64,000 bases of DNA, from assembly GCA_033763995.1 (NCBI GenBank), contig JANRJL010000103.1, positions 1 through 64,000 of the forward strand. Direction: 5' to 3'. The DNA comes from GCA-2737725 sp033763995. GTDB taxonomy: Bacteria; Pseudomonadota; Alphaproteobacteria; Rhodospirillales; Rhodospirillaceae. The notes beneath the pieces were generated by a model. That model saw nothing but the letters and a program-made list of their open reading frames with translations, had not been told where the DNA came from and did not search any database. Positions 17,408-25,881 of the stretch are shown here, piece after piece (position 1 is the stretch's first letter; each line of letters begins with the position of its first letter). Position numbers and translations under genes: made by a program.

Positions 17408-18988
17408 CTCCCGAACAAAACTGGGCACCGCGCTGGTGCTCAGGTTTGCGGGGCTAATAAGGCCTGCGAGCAGGGCCTGTTTTGATCCGGTGATGCGGAT
17501 GTGGTGGTCTGTGACGTCCACGCGGTCCACAAGGTGCCGCACGTAGGCCTTGCGGAAGGCGGGGTTGTCGCCGCGCAACTTGGCCCGTATGGCCTGTGTA
17601 AAATGGTCGAGGTTCTTCTCGGCCAACAGGTTGGTCGGCATGTCCCTGCGCCGGGTCATTTGAGACTTGATGCGGATGATCTCATCCAGCCGGTGCTCAT
17701 ACTCGGAGACCTTGCGGCGGAACGTCGGGGTATCCAACAGAATACCCTCGGCCCGGTCGGTGTAAAGCCGGTCGAGATTGGCCTCAATCACGCGGCGTTC
17801 TTTGTCGAGTGCCTTCTGTCGCTCAGCGCTTTCATACTTGCCCTTACTTCCCCGCGCCAAGAGGCCGCCCAGCATGGCCTTAAGCCGGTCGGGCACAAGG
17901 ATACGCGCCTCCAATTCCCCGATCACAATTTCATCTAACTTATCCATCGGGTAGCTATGGCGTTTGCAGTCACAGCCGCCTTCATGGGCGTGTTTTTGGC
18001 AAGTGTAATAGCGGTATTTCCCGCTCTTGCCTGTACGCAACGACATGCCCGAGCCGTTCTCACACTTGACCCGGCCGGTCAGAAGCGTCGGGCCGTTGAC
18101 CTCACGCGGCGGCGTATTGGATGGGCGGCGTGACTCCAATGTCCGGCGCACACGGTCGAAGGTTTCAGGCTGGATAATGATGGGGGTTTCCAGTTTTTCC
18201 CACTCGGCCCGGTCCTTGCGCCGCCGGTTGCGGAACGTCTTGCGGTTGAAGTAATGCTCACCCTTGAGCGTGGAATTCGTCAACACAGCGTGAACAAGTC
18301 CGGACGACCACCGCCGTCCTTTACGATAGTTTAGGCCTTTGCGGTAAAGCCACTTGGTGATGTTGCGGACTCCCATCGGCCCATTGCCGTCGCCCTGCTC
18401 GAACAGATCGAAGATTTTGAGAACGCTTTCGGCTTCCGTCGGGTTTATTTCGAGCTTCTTCTTGTTGGCCCCACCCCTGACGCTCACCGTGAACGACCGA
18501 TAGCCATAGGGCGGCGGGCCGCCGTTCCAAAAGCCCTGGCGGGTGTTTTCACGCATGGCGCGCAGCACATGCTTGGCGTTTTCCTTGGAACTGTATTCGT
18601 CCATCAGAGTCGCGAACTTGCGCATGATGTCGCCCATGGGGTCGTCGTTGACCTCCTGGGTGATGGATACGATCCCAACGCCGTTCTTTTCCAGTTTGCG
18701 TCGGTAGTATTCGAATAGGTAGGAATCTCGAAAGAACCGCGAGAAGCTATGCACCACGATCAGGTCAAACGGACGGTCTTTTTCCGTCGCTTGGTCGATC
18801 ATCGCCTGGAACACCGGCCGCTTATCGTCCATGGCAGACGCGCCCGGTTCTTCAAAGACCTGGATGGTGTTGATGTCGCGGGCCTTGCAGTACGCCTCGG
18901 CTTGGCGGCGCTGGTCGGGGATCGACAAATCCTTCTCGGCCTGCCGGGCCGTGGATACCCGCACATAAATCGCGGCTTGCTTGCCCAT
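17393..18988 (-). CDS. Large serine recombinase (site-specific integrase)
   Basis: The 531-residue protein is a large serine integrase. The N-terminal resolvase domain has AIYVRVST with nucleophile Ser12 and the SRFFRDS and ENAKHVLRAMRENTRQGFWNGGPPPYGY blocks. A recombinase domain follows (about 160-275), then a zinc-ribbon with four Cys (VKCENGSGM, YYTC, GGCDC) and a C-terminal coiled coil. Such enzymes integrate or excise elements without needing long homology. The last four codons and the stop are encoded by the tRNA-Lys 3' end, so the crossover point is probably there. Confidence 0.93.
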
Positions 18989-19008
18989 ACCAGCGCCCCC
19001 TAGAGCCC

Positions 19009-19161
19009 TTAGTCCTCGCCGCCCTCTTGGAGCATGGCGATCAGAATATCCCGCAAATGACTCTCAACAATCTCAATCTCGGCCTCGGTGATGGCAATGC
19101 TGAGAGGGAGATCGACCGTCTCAACTGCCAGGCCCTGGGCCTGGTCCGGCGCGTATGCCAC
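19009..19161 (-). CDS. Tiny protein of the integrative element
   Basis: This 50-codon frame starts with GTG immediately after the TGA of the upstream gene and stops 20 bases before the recombinase start. The product is acidic and helical (ITEAEIEIVESHLRDILIAMLQEGGED at its end, in two halves). Tight packing between two co-oriented genes and good amphipathic character support it as real. It could be an excision or regulatory factor, but no family is recognised. Confidence 0.5.
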   Translation of the reverse strand: MAYAPDQAQGLAVETVDLPLSIAITEAEIEIVESHLRDILIAMLQEGGED

Positions 19162-19416
19162 TCATGGCGCACCCCCTTTCGTGCCCGATTGGGTCGGCCC
19201 TTGCCTGTCCTTGTCCTGCCTGATCGGGGCTTCCACCGGCAACGGAACCCCGAACATGGTGTAAATCGCTCGACTAAAGCCCTTGCCCCCGAACTCATCC
19301 AAGACAATAACGCGGAAGGCCCTGAACTTACGGGGCTTCATGGCGATCTCGGCCGCCTTAAGGATGCGGCTCAGGTGCCAGTTGGCCAACTCGATGATCT
19401 CGCGCGGATCGTTCAT
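19162..19416 (-). CDS. Small protein of the integrative element
   Basis: The protein has 84 residues. It starts on an ATGA overlap with the stop of the Rep-like gene, so it is translationally coupled. An N-terminal helix (REIIELANWHLSRILKAAEIAM) is followed by a basic segment (KPRKFRAFRVIVLDEFGGK) and a charged, Pro-rich tail. I recognise no family. Its position between initiator and integrase suggests a role in element maintenance. Confidence 0.55.
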   Translation of the reverse strand: MNDPREIIELANWHLSRILKAAEIAMKPRKFRAFRVIVLDEFGGKGFSRAIYTMFGVPLPVEAPIRQDKDRQGPTQSGTKGGAP

Positions 19417-20645
19417 AGCCCCAGCTTCTCCTGGGCGATGAGCCGCTCAATCTCATGGTTCCATGACCCGGCGCTATGCAGGGCGCGAACGTCGTCGCCC
19501 AGGGCATCGATCACCCGATCCAAGTCGGGCAGCGCCGACTGATCGCTTTGCAGGTATTCGTAAACCCCGAGGCGCTTCAAGTACCCATACGCCTGCAGGA
19601 CGAGCCGCCGCCGCCGCCACTCAAGGCCAGCCTTATCTTCGATTGATCGAATCAGGCCGGTTTGCTCAAGGCCGTCAATGTCCGACTGCAAGGCCCGCCA
19701 TAATGGGTGAAGCGGCCAGCGGGAACGGTTGGTGTCCTGCCCGACGCAGCGCAGCGTCGTGTGCTGGGACACGGTTTCGCGCAAGGCATCCGCGCCTAAC
19801 TCGGCCATATCTTCAATCGTGCGGATCGCGCCGAGCTTGAGGCGATCGCGGCGCAACTGGACCTCGATCCGCCAGACATTCTCCGTCTGTCCCCACAGTT
19901 CGAAGAACCAATGCTTGTCGCTGGCCTCGTTGATCTCAGCTACCTTGTCGTACAGGCGAACGACAGTACTGCCTTTGCCGATCTGGAACGTCTGAGGGAC
20001 GGTGTTTTTGTGGTAGGCCGCGACCAGTTCGGCGCGGCTGACAATGTTGTCCTTGCCGAAGTCAACGACTGGGGTGTTGTAATCGAAGGCAAAGTCGACG
20101 CGCCCGACTGCCTCGGGCCGTGTGGGCGTCAGGCCCACGGATCGCAGCCACACCAGAATGCGTTCGTGCTGGCGGCCGATGCCGCTCAGCCACAGTCCCT
20201 TGGCCAGAAACTGTACATGGCACGCGGGAACGATATTCTCGCCCAGCCGGATGATGAAGTCTGCGTTTCTCAGCACGTAGGTGTAAGGATGCCCGCCCAT
20301 GGGCATGAGGGCCAGCTGCTCGGTGCCGAAGGGCAGTTCCTTGAACCGATTGGCCTTGGCCTGGCGCAGCGTCTCCCGTTCATATGCCAGCGCATCCCAA
20401 TCGAATCCCCGCGAGCGGGTGTCGACATAATAGGACGCATAAAGGCTATCGATTCCAGCCAGGAGTAACTCATGCGTGACGGGCGGGGACGGAATCGTAG
20501 CACACGAATCGGGCTGTTCAGCCGACGGCGCGGGGCGGCGGCGCGCACTGCCGGCGCGCCCGCCGCCCGCGCTCGTCGCCTGGGCGCGCCCTACTATGCG
20601 CTCCCGATTCTGTACTCCCGCCGCAGGTCCCACAGGTTGTGTCAT
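19413..20645 (-). CDS. Rep_trans-like replication initiation protein
   Basis: The 410-residue protein resembles rolling-circle initiators of the pT181/Rep_trans type found on integrative mobilisable elements. Supporting features are LLLAGIDSLYASYY near residue 61, GRVDFAFDYN near 181-190 (the acidic strand) and TFQIGKGSTVVRLYDKVAEINE near 219-240, which matches the family T-x-Y-x-G-S...R-x-Y-x-K/E pattern. The first ~55 residues are low-complexity Ala, Arg and Pro, so the true start may be later. It would nick the element origin for replication or transfer. Confidence 0.65.
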   Translation of the reverse strand: MTQPVGPAAGVQNRERIVGRAQATSAGGGRAGSARRRPAPSAEQPDSCATIPSPPVTHELLLAGIDSLYASYYVDTRSRGFDWDALAYERETLRQAKANRFKELPFGTEQLALMPMGGHPYTYVLRNADFIIRLGENIVPACHVQFLAKGLWLSGIGRQHERILVWLRSVGLTPTRPEAVGRVDFAFDYNTPVVDFGKDNIVSRAELVAAYHKNTVPQTFQIGKGSTVVRLYDKVAEINEASDKHWFFELWGQTENVWRIEVQLRRDRLKLGAIRTIEDMAELGADALRETVSQHTTLRCVGQDTNRSRWPLHPLWRALQSDIDGLEQTGLIRSIEDKAGLEWRRRRLVLQAYGYLKRLGVYEYLQSDQSALPDLDRVIDALGDDVRALHSAGSWNHEIERLIAQEKLGL

Positions 20646-20708
20646 GGGCCGAGGCTAAATCTAGGGATGATGGGGCGTCAATCCCCCTTACCGGGGATCC
20701 ATACCCGG

Positions 20709-21056
20709 CTACTTGTGCGTCAGTGCCGACTTCTCGACATCCGTCTCGCCCTTCACGAATTTCCAGAAGTTCGTCACCAACTTCAACGCCTTGTAAGCAT
20801 TGGTCTTGTGCGAGCGGTCCTCGAACTCGTTCAACACCTCGCGGAACCTGATGCCCAGGCAGGCTTCGTATTTTTTCAGGGTCTTGGTGTCGTGGATGAT
20901 GTAGAGAATCTTCCACCCCACCCGCCTGCCGACAAAGTAGGCCCCGACCGCACGACTAAATAACGGCAGATCGCCGGTATAGGCCTCATAGGCCTTGTCA
21001 ATCTTCCGCAGCACCTCGATGCTCTGTGCTTCCTTGTACAAGGTCCCCACCTTCAC
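20709..21056 (-). CDS. Protein of unknown function, integrative element
   Basis: The protein has 115 residues, mostly alpha-helical and Lys/Glu-rich, with the pattern YEAYTGDLPLFSRAVGAYF, then a basic strand pair (GRRVGWKILYIIHDTKTLKKYE). There is no signal peptide or Cys. It lies 63 bases upstream of the Rep-like gene on the same strand and is probably the first gene of the element's transcript. The family is not recognised. Confidence 0.55.
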   Translation of the reverse strand: MKVGTLYKEAQSIEVLRKIDKAYEAYTGDLPLFSRAVGAYFVGRRVGWKILYIIHDTKTLKKYEACLGIRFREVLNEFEDRSHKTNAYKALKLVTNFWKFVKGETDVEKSALTHK

Positions 21057-21080
21057 AATTTAGGCGGGGGACAGAATACA

Positions 21081-21097
21081 CAAAGCCCCGCAGGGGC
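21081..21097 (-). terminator. Possible terminator of the mer transcript
   Basis: On the minus strand GCCCC-TGC-GGGGC (21097-21085) is followed by TTTG. The stem is only 5 bp, but all G-C. It lies about 165 bases beyond the last mer-linked gene and just ahead of the integrative-element genes read in the same direction. A second pair, CCCCC (21126-21130) and GGGGG (21144-21148), lies nearby. Confidence 0.35.
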
Positions 21098-21261
21098 GAC
21101 AATTCCCCGTAATGGTATTTCTAGACCCCCGTGTTACTCAGATGGGGGCTTCGGGCATTTTTCTCGGTCCGATCGTGACACAAAGACGATGCAAGCGAAG
21201 CCAGGGGCTTTCTTGCATCCCCAAGCAGGCTTAGCTTTCTGATTCTTCACTCATGGCTTGC

Positions 21262-21486
21262 TCAGGATGGACAGGCCACACAATTAAAAGCTTGAACCGA
21301 TGGGCACTTATTTGTCCCATAGGAGCAAAAAACGCAGCAATCCCCCGACTTTGGTTTAAGAAGCAATCCGCAACCCTTGCATGAATAGAAGTATAGGCAT
21401 GCATCAGTGGGCATCGTTTCTTGAGATTTGTGGTTGCATGCAGGGCAAGTGATCGCCGCGATGAGAGTAATGTGAGGGGACCTCAT
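21262..21486 (-). CDS. GDCCVxC domain protein
   Basis: The 74-residue protein carries the GDCCVFCSYGTNKCP signature, plus CPACNHKSQ near the N terminus, YSCKGC and a terminal CVACPS. It belongs to the GDCCVxC family, often annotated as a (seleno)protein and commonly found next to merT. Here all positions are ordinary Cys codons. Eleven Cys in such a short protein suggest metal binding or thiol redox chemistry. The ATG at 21486 overlaps the merT stop (ATGA), so it is translated together with merT. Confidence 0.8.
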   Translation of the reverse strand: MRSPHITLIAAITCPACNHKSQETMPTDACLYFYSCKGCGLLLKPKSGDCCVFCSYGTNKCPSVQAFNCVACPS

Positions 21487-21851
21487 GAAAAGAGGTAACG
21501 CAGCAAGCGCCCTTCGAAGGAAGGAAGAAAATATGCAATCAATGTAAAGATCGCAGCAGAGCAAAGTATTGTAAGCGTTCGGCGGCTCGGGCGCCTCCCT
21601 TTCCAGAAAGCAGCGACCGTAGCGATGACAATGAACACTATACTGGCGTTTAGGAAGTAAGCTTTGTTCGAGGCGAAAAAGGCCAAGTTGGTTAACAAAG
21701 CAGCGCCCACGCCCAGATTAACTAGTAAAATAGGCAATATGCAGCAGGATGCGCCTATGAGGGCAGCTAGGGCACTTATTACGCTTCCTGCGGCAAGCAC
21801 ATTCTTGGCTGCCGGGTCTTTCGTAACTGGTATGGCTTCCGTATCGCTCAT
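21483..21851 (-). CDS. merT: Mercuric transport protein MerT
   Basis: MerT is an inner-membrane protein that carries Hg(II) into the cytoplasm. The 122-residue product has three hydrophobic segments and the vicinal Cys pair ASCCILPILLVNLGVG in the first. The second MerT Cys pair on the cytoplasmic loop is not evident, so this is a reduced form. No merP or merA follows, so mercury reduction must happen elsewhere or the substrate is different. The start codon sits where transcription should begin (see the mer promoter). Confidence 0.85.
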   Translation of the reverse strand: MSDTEAIPVTKDPAAKNVLAAGSVISALAALIGASCCILPILLVNLGVGAALLTNLAFFASNKAYFLNASIVFIVIATVAAFWKGRRPSRRTLTILCSAAIFTLIAYFLPSFEGRLLRYLFS

Positions 21852-21857
21852 TCTAAT

Positions 21858-21888
21858 ATAATAAGACCTGTAGTAACTACAGGTTCAA
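21858..21888 (-). promoter_or_regulatory. MerR-type promoter and operator of merT
   Basis: On the minus strand TTGAAC (21888-21883) and TATTAT (21863-21858) are separated by exactly 19 bases, the over-long spacer that MerR activators correct. The spacer holds a perfect dyad, ACCTGTAGT-A-ACTACAGGT (21866-21884). The expected transcription start, about 7 bases past the -10, coincides with the merT ATG at 21851. The merT mRNA may therefore be leaderless. Confidence 0.85.
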
Positions 21889-21904
21889 GTCGGAAGTGTT
21901 GACG

Positions 21905-22306
21905 ATGGATACGATAGGAAAAATTAGCGAGCAAACCGGCGTAAATGTCGAAACCATTCGTTATTACGAGAAATGCGGGCTGTTGGCAAAACCTAGCCGA
22001 ACCGCTGGTAAGCATCGAATTTATGATGCTGTCCAAAAAAGCCGCTTAGTGTTTATCCGCCGCAGTCGTGAACTAGGCTTTTCACTACAGGATATTCGAA
22101 ATCTGCTTAAGGCCGCTGATGGCAAACTCACATGCCGAACTGTTTATGATCTCACGAGACGGCATCTGCATGATGTGAAGGCCAAAATTCACGACCTCAG
22201 GCGGCTAGAGCGCGTTTTGGCCGAGACCTCAAAAAAATGCAGTAAGGGCGATATTCCTGAATGCCCAATCATTGAGGCAATCGCAAATTCTCAATTACTA
22301 CGTTAG
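21905..22306 (+). CDS. merR: MerR-family metal-responsive regulator
   Basis: The 133-residue protein has the MerR winged-helix start (IGKISEQTGVNVETIRYYEKCGLL), the dimerisation helix with LTCRTVYDL, and a metal loop KCSKGDIPECPII. The three Cys fit a Hg-type MerR, but the last two are spaced C-x7-C, as in copper or alphaproteobacterial MerR proteins, rather than C-x8-C as in Tn501. The ATG at 21905 has GGAAG 8 bases upstream. It diverges from merT over the shared operator. Confidence 0.88.
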   Translation: MDTIGKISEQTGVNVETIRYYEKCGLLAKPSRTAGKHRIYDAVQKSRLVFIRRSRELGFSLQDIRNLLKAADGKLTCRTVYDLTRRHLHDVKAKIHDLRRLERVLAETSKKCSKGDIPECPIIEAIANSQLLR

Positions 22307-22607
22307 CGCACGCATTAAAACTCCAATTATAAAACTAGACCTATACCAAAATCTAAATCCCCATTTCTGATTGTGAAAATGGTAAAGCAAATTGCCGAGG
22401 CCCCGTGCTCACCGTTAACTTAGACTACTCGACCTACTTGAAGCGAGCCCTGATCTCCCAGATGTTCTTTGATTGATCAAGTATGGCATTGCCCTCGTCA
22501 TAACCCTGCTACAGTTGCTTGGCGATGGGAGGGAGGGATTTGACCGTCAATCCGAACAGCGGCAAATCCCGCAAAACAGCGGCGATGAAAACTTAGTCAA
22601 TCTCCCC
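22307..22607. other. AT-richer intergenic gap, no gene seen
   Basis: I find no convincing reading frame, RNA or repeat between the merR stop and the dehalogenase promoter. The composition is AT-richer than the chromosome, as in the mer cassette, so the right edge of the acquired segment may lie here. Confidence 0.5.
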
Positions 22608-22636
22608 TGTAACATATCGCCACGTCGAGAGACTAA
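22608..22636 (+). promoter_or_regulatory. ECF-type promoter of the dehalogenase gene
   Basis: TGTAACA (22608-22614), 16 bases, then GACTAA (22631-22636). The same TGTAAC-N16/17-GAC arrangement precedes the DoxX gene, the cysteine-repeat peptide gene and the anti-sigma gene near 27.5-29.6 kb. This suggests one alternative sigma factor, probably that at 28923-29561. Confidence 0.55.
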
Positions 22637-22679
22637 CAATGTTCGGTGAGTCATCGGGGGAAAGATAGGGGATCATTTC

Positions 22680-23663
22680 ATGCGCCCAAGCAAATCGTCA
22701 CGTCGAGCCTTAATGAAAAGTCTTGGGGTTGGGGGCGGCCTGCTCGTGGGCGCCCGGGTGAACCATGCGTGGGGGAGCACAGTGGCAAGTTGGAAAGAAA
22801 AGAAGTCCTTTATCGAGGTCAGCGGTCGAAAAATGGCGTATGTCGAGATGGGCGCCGGTCGGCCCATCGTTTTTCTTCATGGCAATCCCACGTCATCGTA
22901 TTTATGGCGCAACATCATGCCGGAAGTCATGAGCATGGGCCGCTGCATCGCGCCCGATCTCATCGGCATGGGCGATTCCGACAAGCTGCCCAACTCGCGG
23001 GCGGGGAGTTACAGCTATCAGACCCACCGTGAGTTTCTGTTCGAGATGCTTGAGAAACTGGGTCTCGAGCGCGACATCATTCTCGTCATCCACGATTGGG
23101 GATCGGCGCTTGGCTTTGATTTCGCCTCACAATATCCGAAGCGTGTTAGCGGCATCGCGTACATGGAAGCGATACTGCGGCCGCCGCAGCAAGAAATGCG
23201 CTCGCAGTCCGCCGGAGGATTCTTCGGCGCATTGCGGTCTCCCGGAGGCGAGGAACTCATTCTCAAGCAAAACATGTTTGTCGAGAAAGTATTAATTGAC
23301 GGTTTGAAGTACTTTCTAACCGACGAAGACAAAAATGAATACCGTCGCCCTTTTCTTCAGCCGGGAGAAGACCGGCGGCCCACTCTTGACTGGCCGCGCG
23401 AGTTGCCGCTCGACGGCGATCCAAAGAGTAACGATAAAATATTGCGGACATACTCGGAGTGGCTGATGACGAGTTCCGGCATTCCTAAACTTTTCGTGCA
23501 CGCCGTTCCTGGCGCGATCTTCGCCAACAAGGAACAGCTCGAATTCGCCCGTTCGTTTCCCAACCAGCGCGAGGTTACGGTCTTCGGCGGGCATTTTATC
23601 CAGGAAGTATCGGGCGCGGCGATCGGGCGGGCCGTGAAGGAATGGATCGCAAGTCTGGCGTAA
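22680..23663 (+). CDS. Haloalkane dehalogenase with Tat signal
   Basis: The 327-residue alpha/beta hydrolase has the full haloalkane dehalogenase (HLD-II, LinB-like) active site: halide-binding Asn69 in HGNPTSS and Trp140, nucleophile Asp139 in HDWGSALGF, acid Glu163 in YMEA 24 residues later, and His305 in GGHFIQE. It would hydrolyse carbon–halogen bonds to alcohol, halide and proton. Unlike most relatives it begins with a twin-arginine signal (SSRRALMKSLGVGGGLLVG), implying export of the folded enzyme. It has its own ECF-type promoter 45-70 bases upstream. Confidence 0.9.
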   Translation: MRPSKSSRRALMKSLGVGGGLLVGARVNHAWGSTVASWKEKKSFIEVSGRKMAYVEMGAGRPIVFLHGNPTSSYLWRNIMPEVMSMGRCIAPDLIGMGDSDKLPNSRAGSYSYQTHREFLFEMLEKLGLERDIILVIHDWGSALGFDFASQYPKRVSGIAYMEAILRPPQQEMRSQSAGGFFGALRSPGGEELILKQNMFVEKVLIDGLKYFLTDEDKNEYRRPFLQPGEDRRPTLDWPRELPLDGDPKSNDKILRTYSEWLMTSSGIPKLFVHAVPGAIFANKEQLEFARSFPNQREVTVFGGHFIQEVSGAAIGRAVKEWIASLA

Positions 23664-23680
23664 TCTATGAGGTTTGAGGT

Positions 23681-24571
23681 CTAAAGAAGCCGCTCCAGCA
23701 AACTGGTAAGGCTTCCACCTCGCAAGCCCAGCGCCGTCATGCCGAGTTGTTGTCGGGTCTGGAGGGACAGGAGATTGGCTGATTCCTCGTTGAGGTCGGC
23801 ATCGACAAGAGCCGCTGCGCCGTCGCGCAAAGTGCCGATGATCTCGTTCGTAAATTTTCTCCGGGCCTCGATCAAGGACGCGAGCGTTCCAAAGCTATGC
23901 GCGGACTGACGTACCGTCGCCAACGCCGAATCAATCGCGCGAATCGCCGAGGTCATCGCCGCCAAAGCCCCCGGCCCGCTTTGTCCCCAGGCCTGCGTCG
24001 CGCTCGCTCCACCCTGGCCGGATTCGGTGTCGACCAAGATCGACCGCACGTCGCTATCGCTCAAACCGCTCACCAAGAGCTGGTTGACGGCTCGGGAGCC
24101 GGTGCGCTCGTTGAATTTAACCGTGAGTCGATCACCCATGGCCGCGTCCGAAAAGGAGCCCTTCAACAAGTTAATGCCGTCGAAGCTCGCATCTGCGAGA
24201 ACGCCGTCCACTTGACTTCTAAGCTCGATGAATTGGCTCGCTAACCCCGCGCGCGCGGTGCTCGTGGGCGTCGCTATCGCGGTCTGCGCCAGGGCCTTCA
24301 TCTGCTTAAGAACCGCCTCAACGGATTCCAGACCCGAGATGCTCGCTGAAATAACAGCGATCGCGCCTGTCATTTGGGCCTTGGTGGAGGCGAGATCGCT
24401 GGCTCGAAAAGTCAAGTCTCGCGCCTTGAAAAAGGCGATAGCGTCATCAACGGCGCTATTCACCTTTTTGCCCGTGGAAATTCTTTCTTGCCTATGGGCT
24501 ATCGAGCTCGCCGTCTGTTTGACCGCCGATAATTGCGCTCTGACTCCGCGCGATATGACGGCGTCGTTCAT
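23681..24571 (-). CDS. Flagellin-like protein (orphan)
   Basis: The 296-residue protein has flagellin ends: an N-terminal region with QERISTGKKVNSAVDDAIAFF (compare RISSGLRINSAKDDAAG) and a C-terminal helix NEESANLLSLQTRQQLGMTAL ending in Leu. It is divergent, and no export, hook or motor genes are nearby. It begins 5 bases after the acyltransferase gene stops, so the two are co-transcribed. It could be an alternative filament subunit or a flagellin-related secreted protein. Confidence 0.8.
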   Translation of the reverse strand: MNDAVISRGVRAQLSAVKQTASSIAHRQERISTGKKVNSAVDDAIAFFKARDLTFRASDLASTKAQMTGAIAVISASISGLESVEAVLKQMKALAQTAIATPTSTARAGLASQFIELRSQVDGVLADASFDGINLLKGSFSDAAMGDRLTVKFNERTGSRAVNQLLVSGLSDSDVRSILVDTESGQGGASATQAWGQSGPGALAAMTSAIRAIDSALATVRQSAHSFGTLASLIEARRKFTNEIIGTLRDGAAALVDADLNEESANLLSLQTRQQLGMTALGLRGGSLTSLLERLL

Positions 24572-24576
24572 ATGCT

Positions 24577-25776
24577 TCAGCCGAAGCGTTCGAGACGCTG
24601 TCTCCCCGAGGAGTCCGACCGCTCGGACATCGTTCGCCGTTCTGTTGCCGAAAATGTCGCGATGATCCAGCGCCGAAGCGGGGTCTCCACAAAGCGCCAC
24701 ATCAGCGCCGAAATTACCAGAACGACACAGATATAAAGGCTCAGCGACTGCGCGCCGGACCAATCGGCAAACCAGTCCTTTCTCAAAACGTATGCGCGTA
24801 AAACGATTTGATGGACGAGGTAAATCATGAAGGAAATCTCCCCCAACACCCGCATTGGCGCGGACGCGAGAAGACGGCTGAAACAACCATGGCCGGAAGC
24901 GAAAACTGCAATTAGCAGCGCGGTAGCCGGAGCCAGCAAGCCGCCCTTCGAAATCCAAACCGACAGGCTTGCGTTGACGCTTGGCTGTGTTTGGGTCGCA
25001 ACCAAACCGAGATGGTGAGCGACAAAGACAACGGTTGCTATGATCGCAACTTCCATGATGCTCGCCGATACTCGGCCGCGAGGTAGCGAGCCGCCGTGTT
25101 GACGCCATAGCCGTGCCGCGATCATGCCCGTCACGAACTCAAAAAGTCGCGCCACGGGATTGAAGCACATGACACCGGCGGCGCTCAGCGTGGCGCCGGG
25201 CACGGGAAGTGCGGGCAAATTCGAAAGAAGGGCAAATTCCAGGCACGCGATTGACAAGACAAATGAGAATGCCAACTTCAACCCCTTGGTATCGTCCAAG
25301 CGCCAAACCAAGATGGGGAAGGCGAGATAGAAAAAGAGTTCGACCGAAAGACTCCAGCTCACGCTGTTGTAGCCAAAAAAATAGTCGGTCAATGGTATCC
25401 AACTATGAATCAAGAAGATGTTGGTTAGGCCGAGGATGAGGCTGTCTTGGCCAGTCCCATGAAACGAAGGATCGCCTTCGAGAACAACGTAGAGCAGCAC
25501 CAGTGCGGCCAGGTGGCCGGGCCAAATTCGCGCAACGCGCGCGACAAGAAAGTTTTTGACCTGAACACCTGAATTCAGGCCCGAGTAGACGTGAGTCAGG
25601 ACAAATCCCGACAGCACGAAGAACAATGACACTCCCATATGAAGCACACCCGATCCCCAGTGGGCGGTGGGGAGGCCGTAGCCTTGGAGGTGGTAGGCGA
25701 CGACGGCGGCGGCGAGAAAGAACCTCAAGCCCGTTAGGGCTTCAAGGCGATGGGCGCCGCCCGTTTTTGTTTCCAT
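24577..25776 (-). CDS. Acyltransferase family 3 membrane protein (OafA/YrhL type)
   Basis: The protein of about 400 residues has around ten membrane segments and the acyltransferase-3 hallmarks: RLEALTGLRFFLAAAVVAYH with its catalytic His, FFVLSGFVLTHVY, RVARIWPGHL and WSLSVELFFYLAFP, ending with VETPLRRWI. These enzymes O-acylate extracytoplasmic sugars or other acceptors. ATG 25776 is preferred over TTG 25782. Pairing with a flagellin-like gene suggests that it could modify a filament or its glycan; that link is inference. Confidence 0.88.
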   Translation of the reverse strand: METKTGGAHRLEALTGLRFFLAAAVVAYHLQGYGLPTAHWGSGVLHMGVSLFFVLSGFVLTHVYSGLNSGVQVKNFLVARVARIWPGHLAALVLLYVVLEGDPSFHGTGQDSLILGLTNIFLIHSWIPLTDYFFGYNSVSWSLSVELFFYLAFPILVWRLDDTKGLKLAFSFVLSIACLEFALLSNLPALPVPGATLSAAGVMCFNPVARLFEFVTGMIAARLWRQHGGSLPRGRVSASIMEVAIIATVVFVAHHLGLVATQTQPSVNASLSVWISKGGLLAPATALLIAVFASGHGCFSRLLASAPMRVLGEISFMIYLVHQIVLRAYVLRKDWFADWSGAQSLSLYICVVLVISALMWRFVETPLRRWIIATFSATERRTMSERSDSSGRQRLERFG

Positions 25777-25881
25777 CGGCAAATTTCCCTGACCTTGACG
25801 CGCGGCGTCCGATCACCCACCTCTCTCGCTGCGCGCGAGTCACACCATTGTTCCCGGTCCATGCACCGCCTGCGCCGACCG

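Noticed and set aside
19041..19307. 88-residue Arg-rich frame on the minus strand of the integrative element
   Set aside because: It overlaps two better-packed small genes in another frame and has random-looking Arg/Pro composition.
21262..21486. Selenocysteine in the GDCCVxC protein
   Set aside because: All Cys positions are TGC/TGT and there is no in-frame TGA before the stop.
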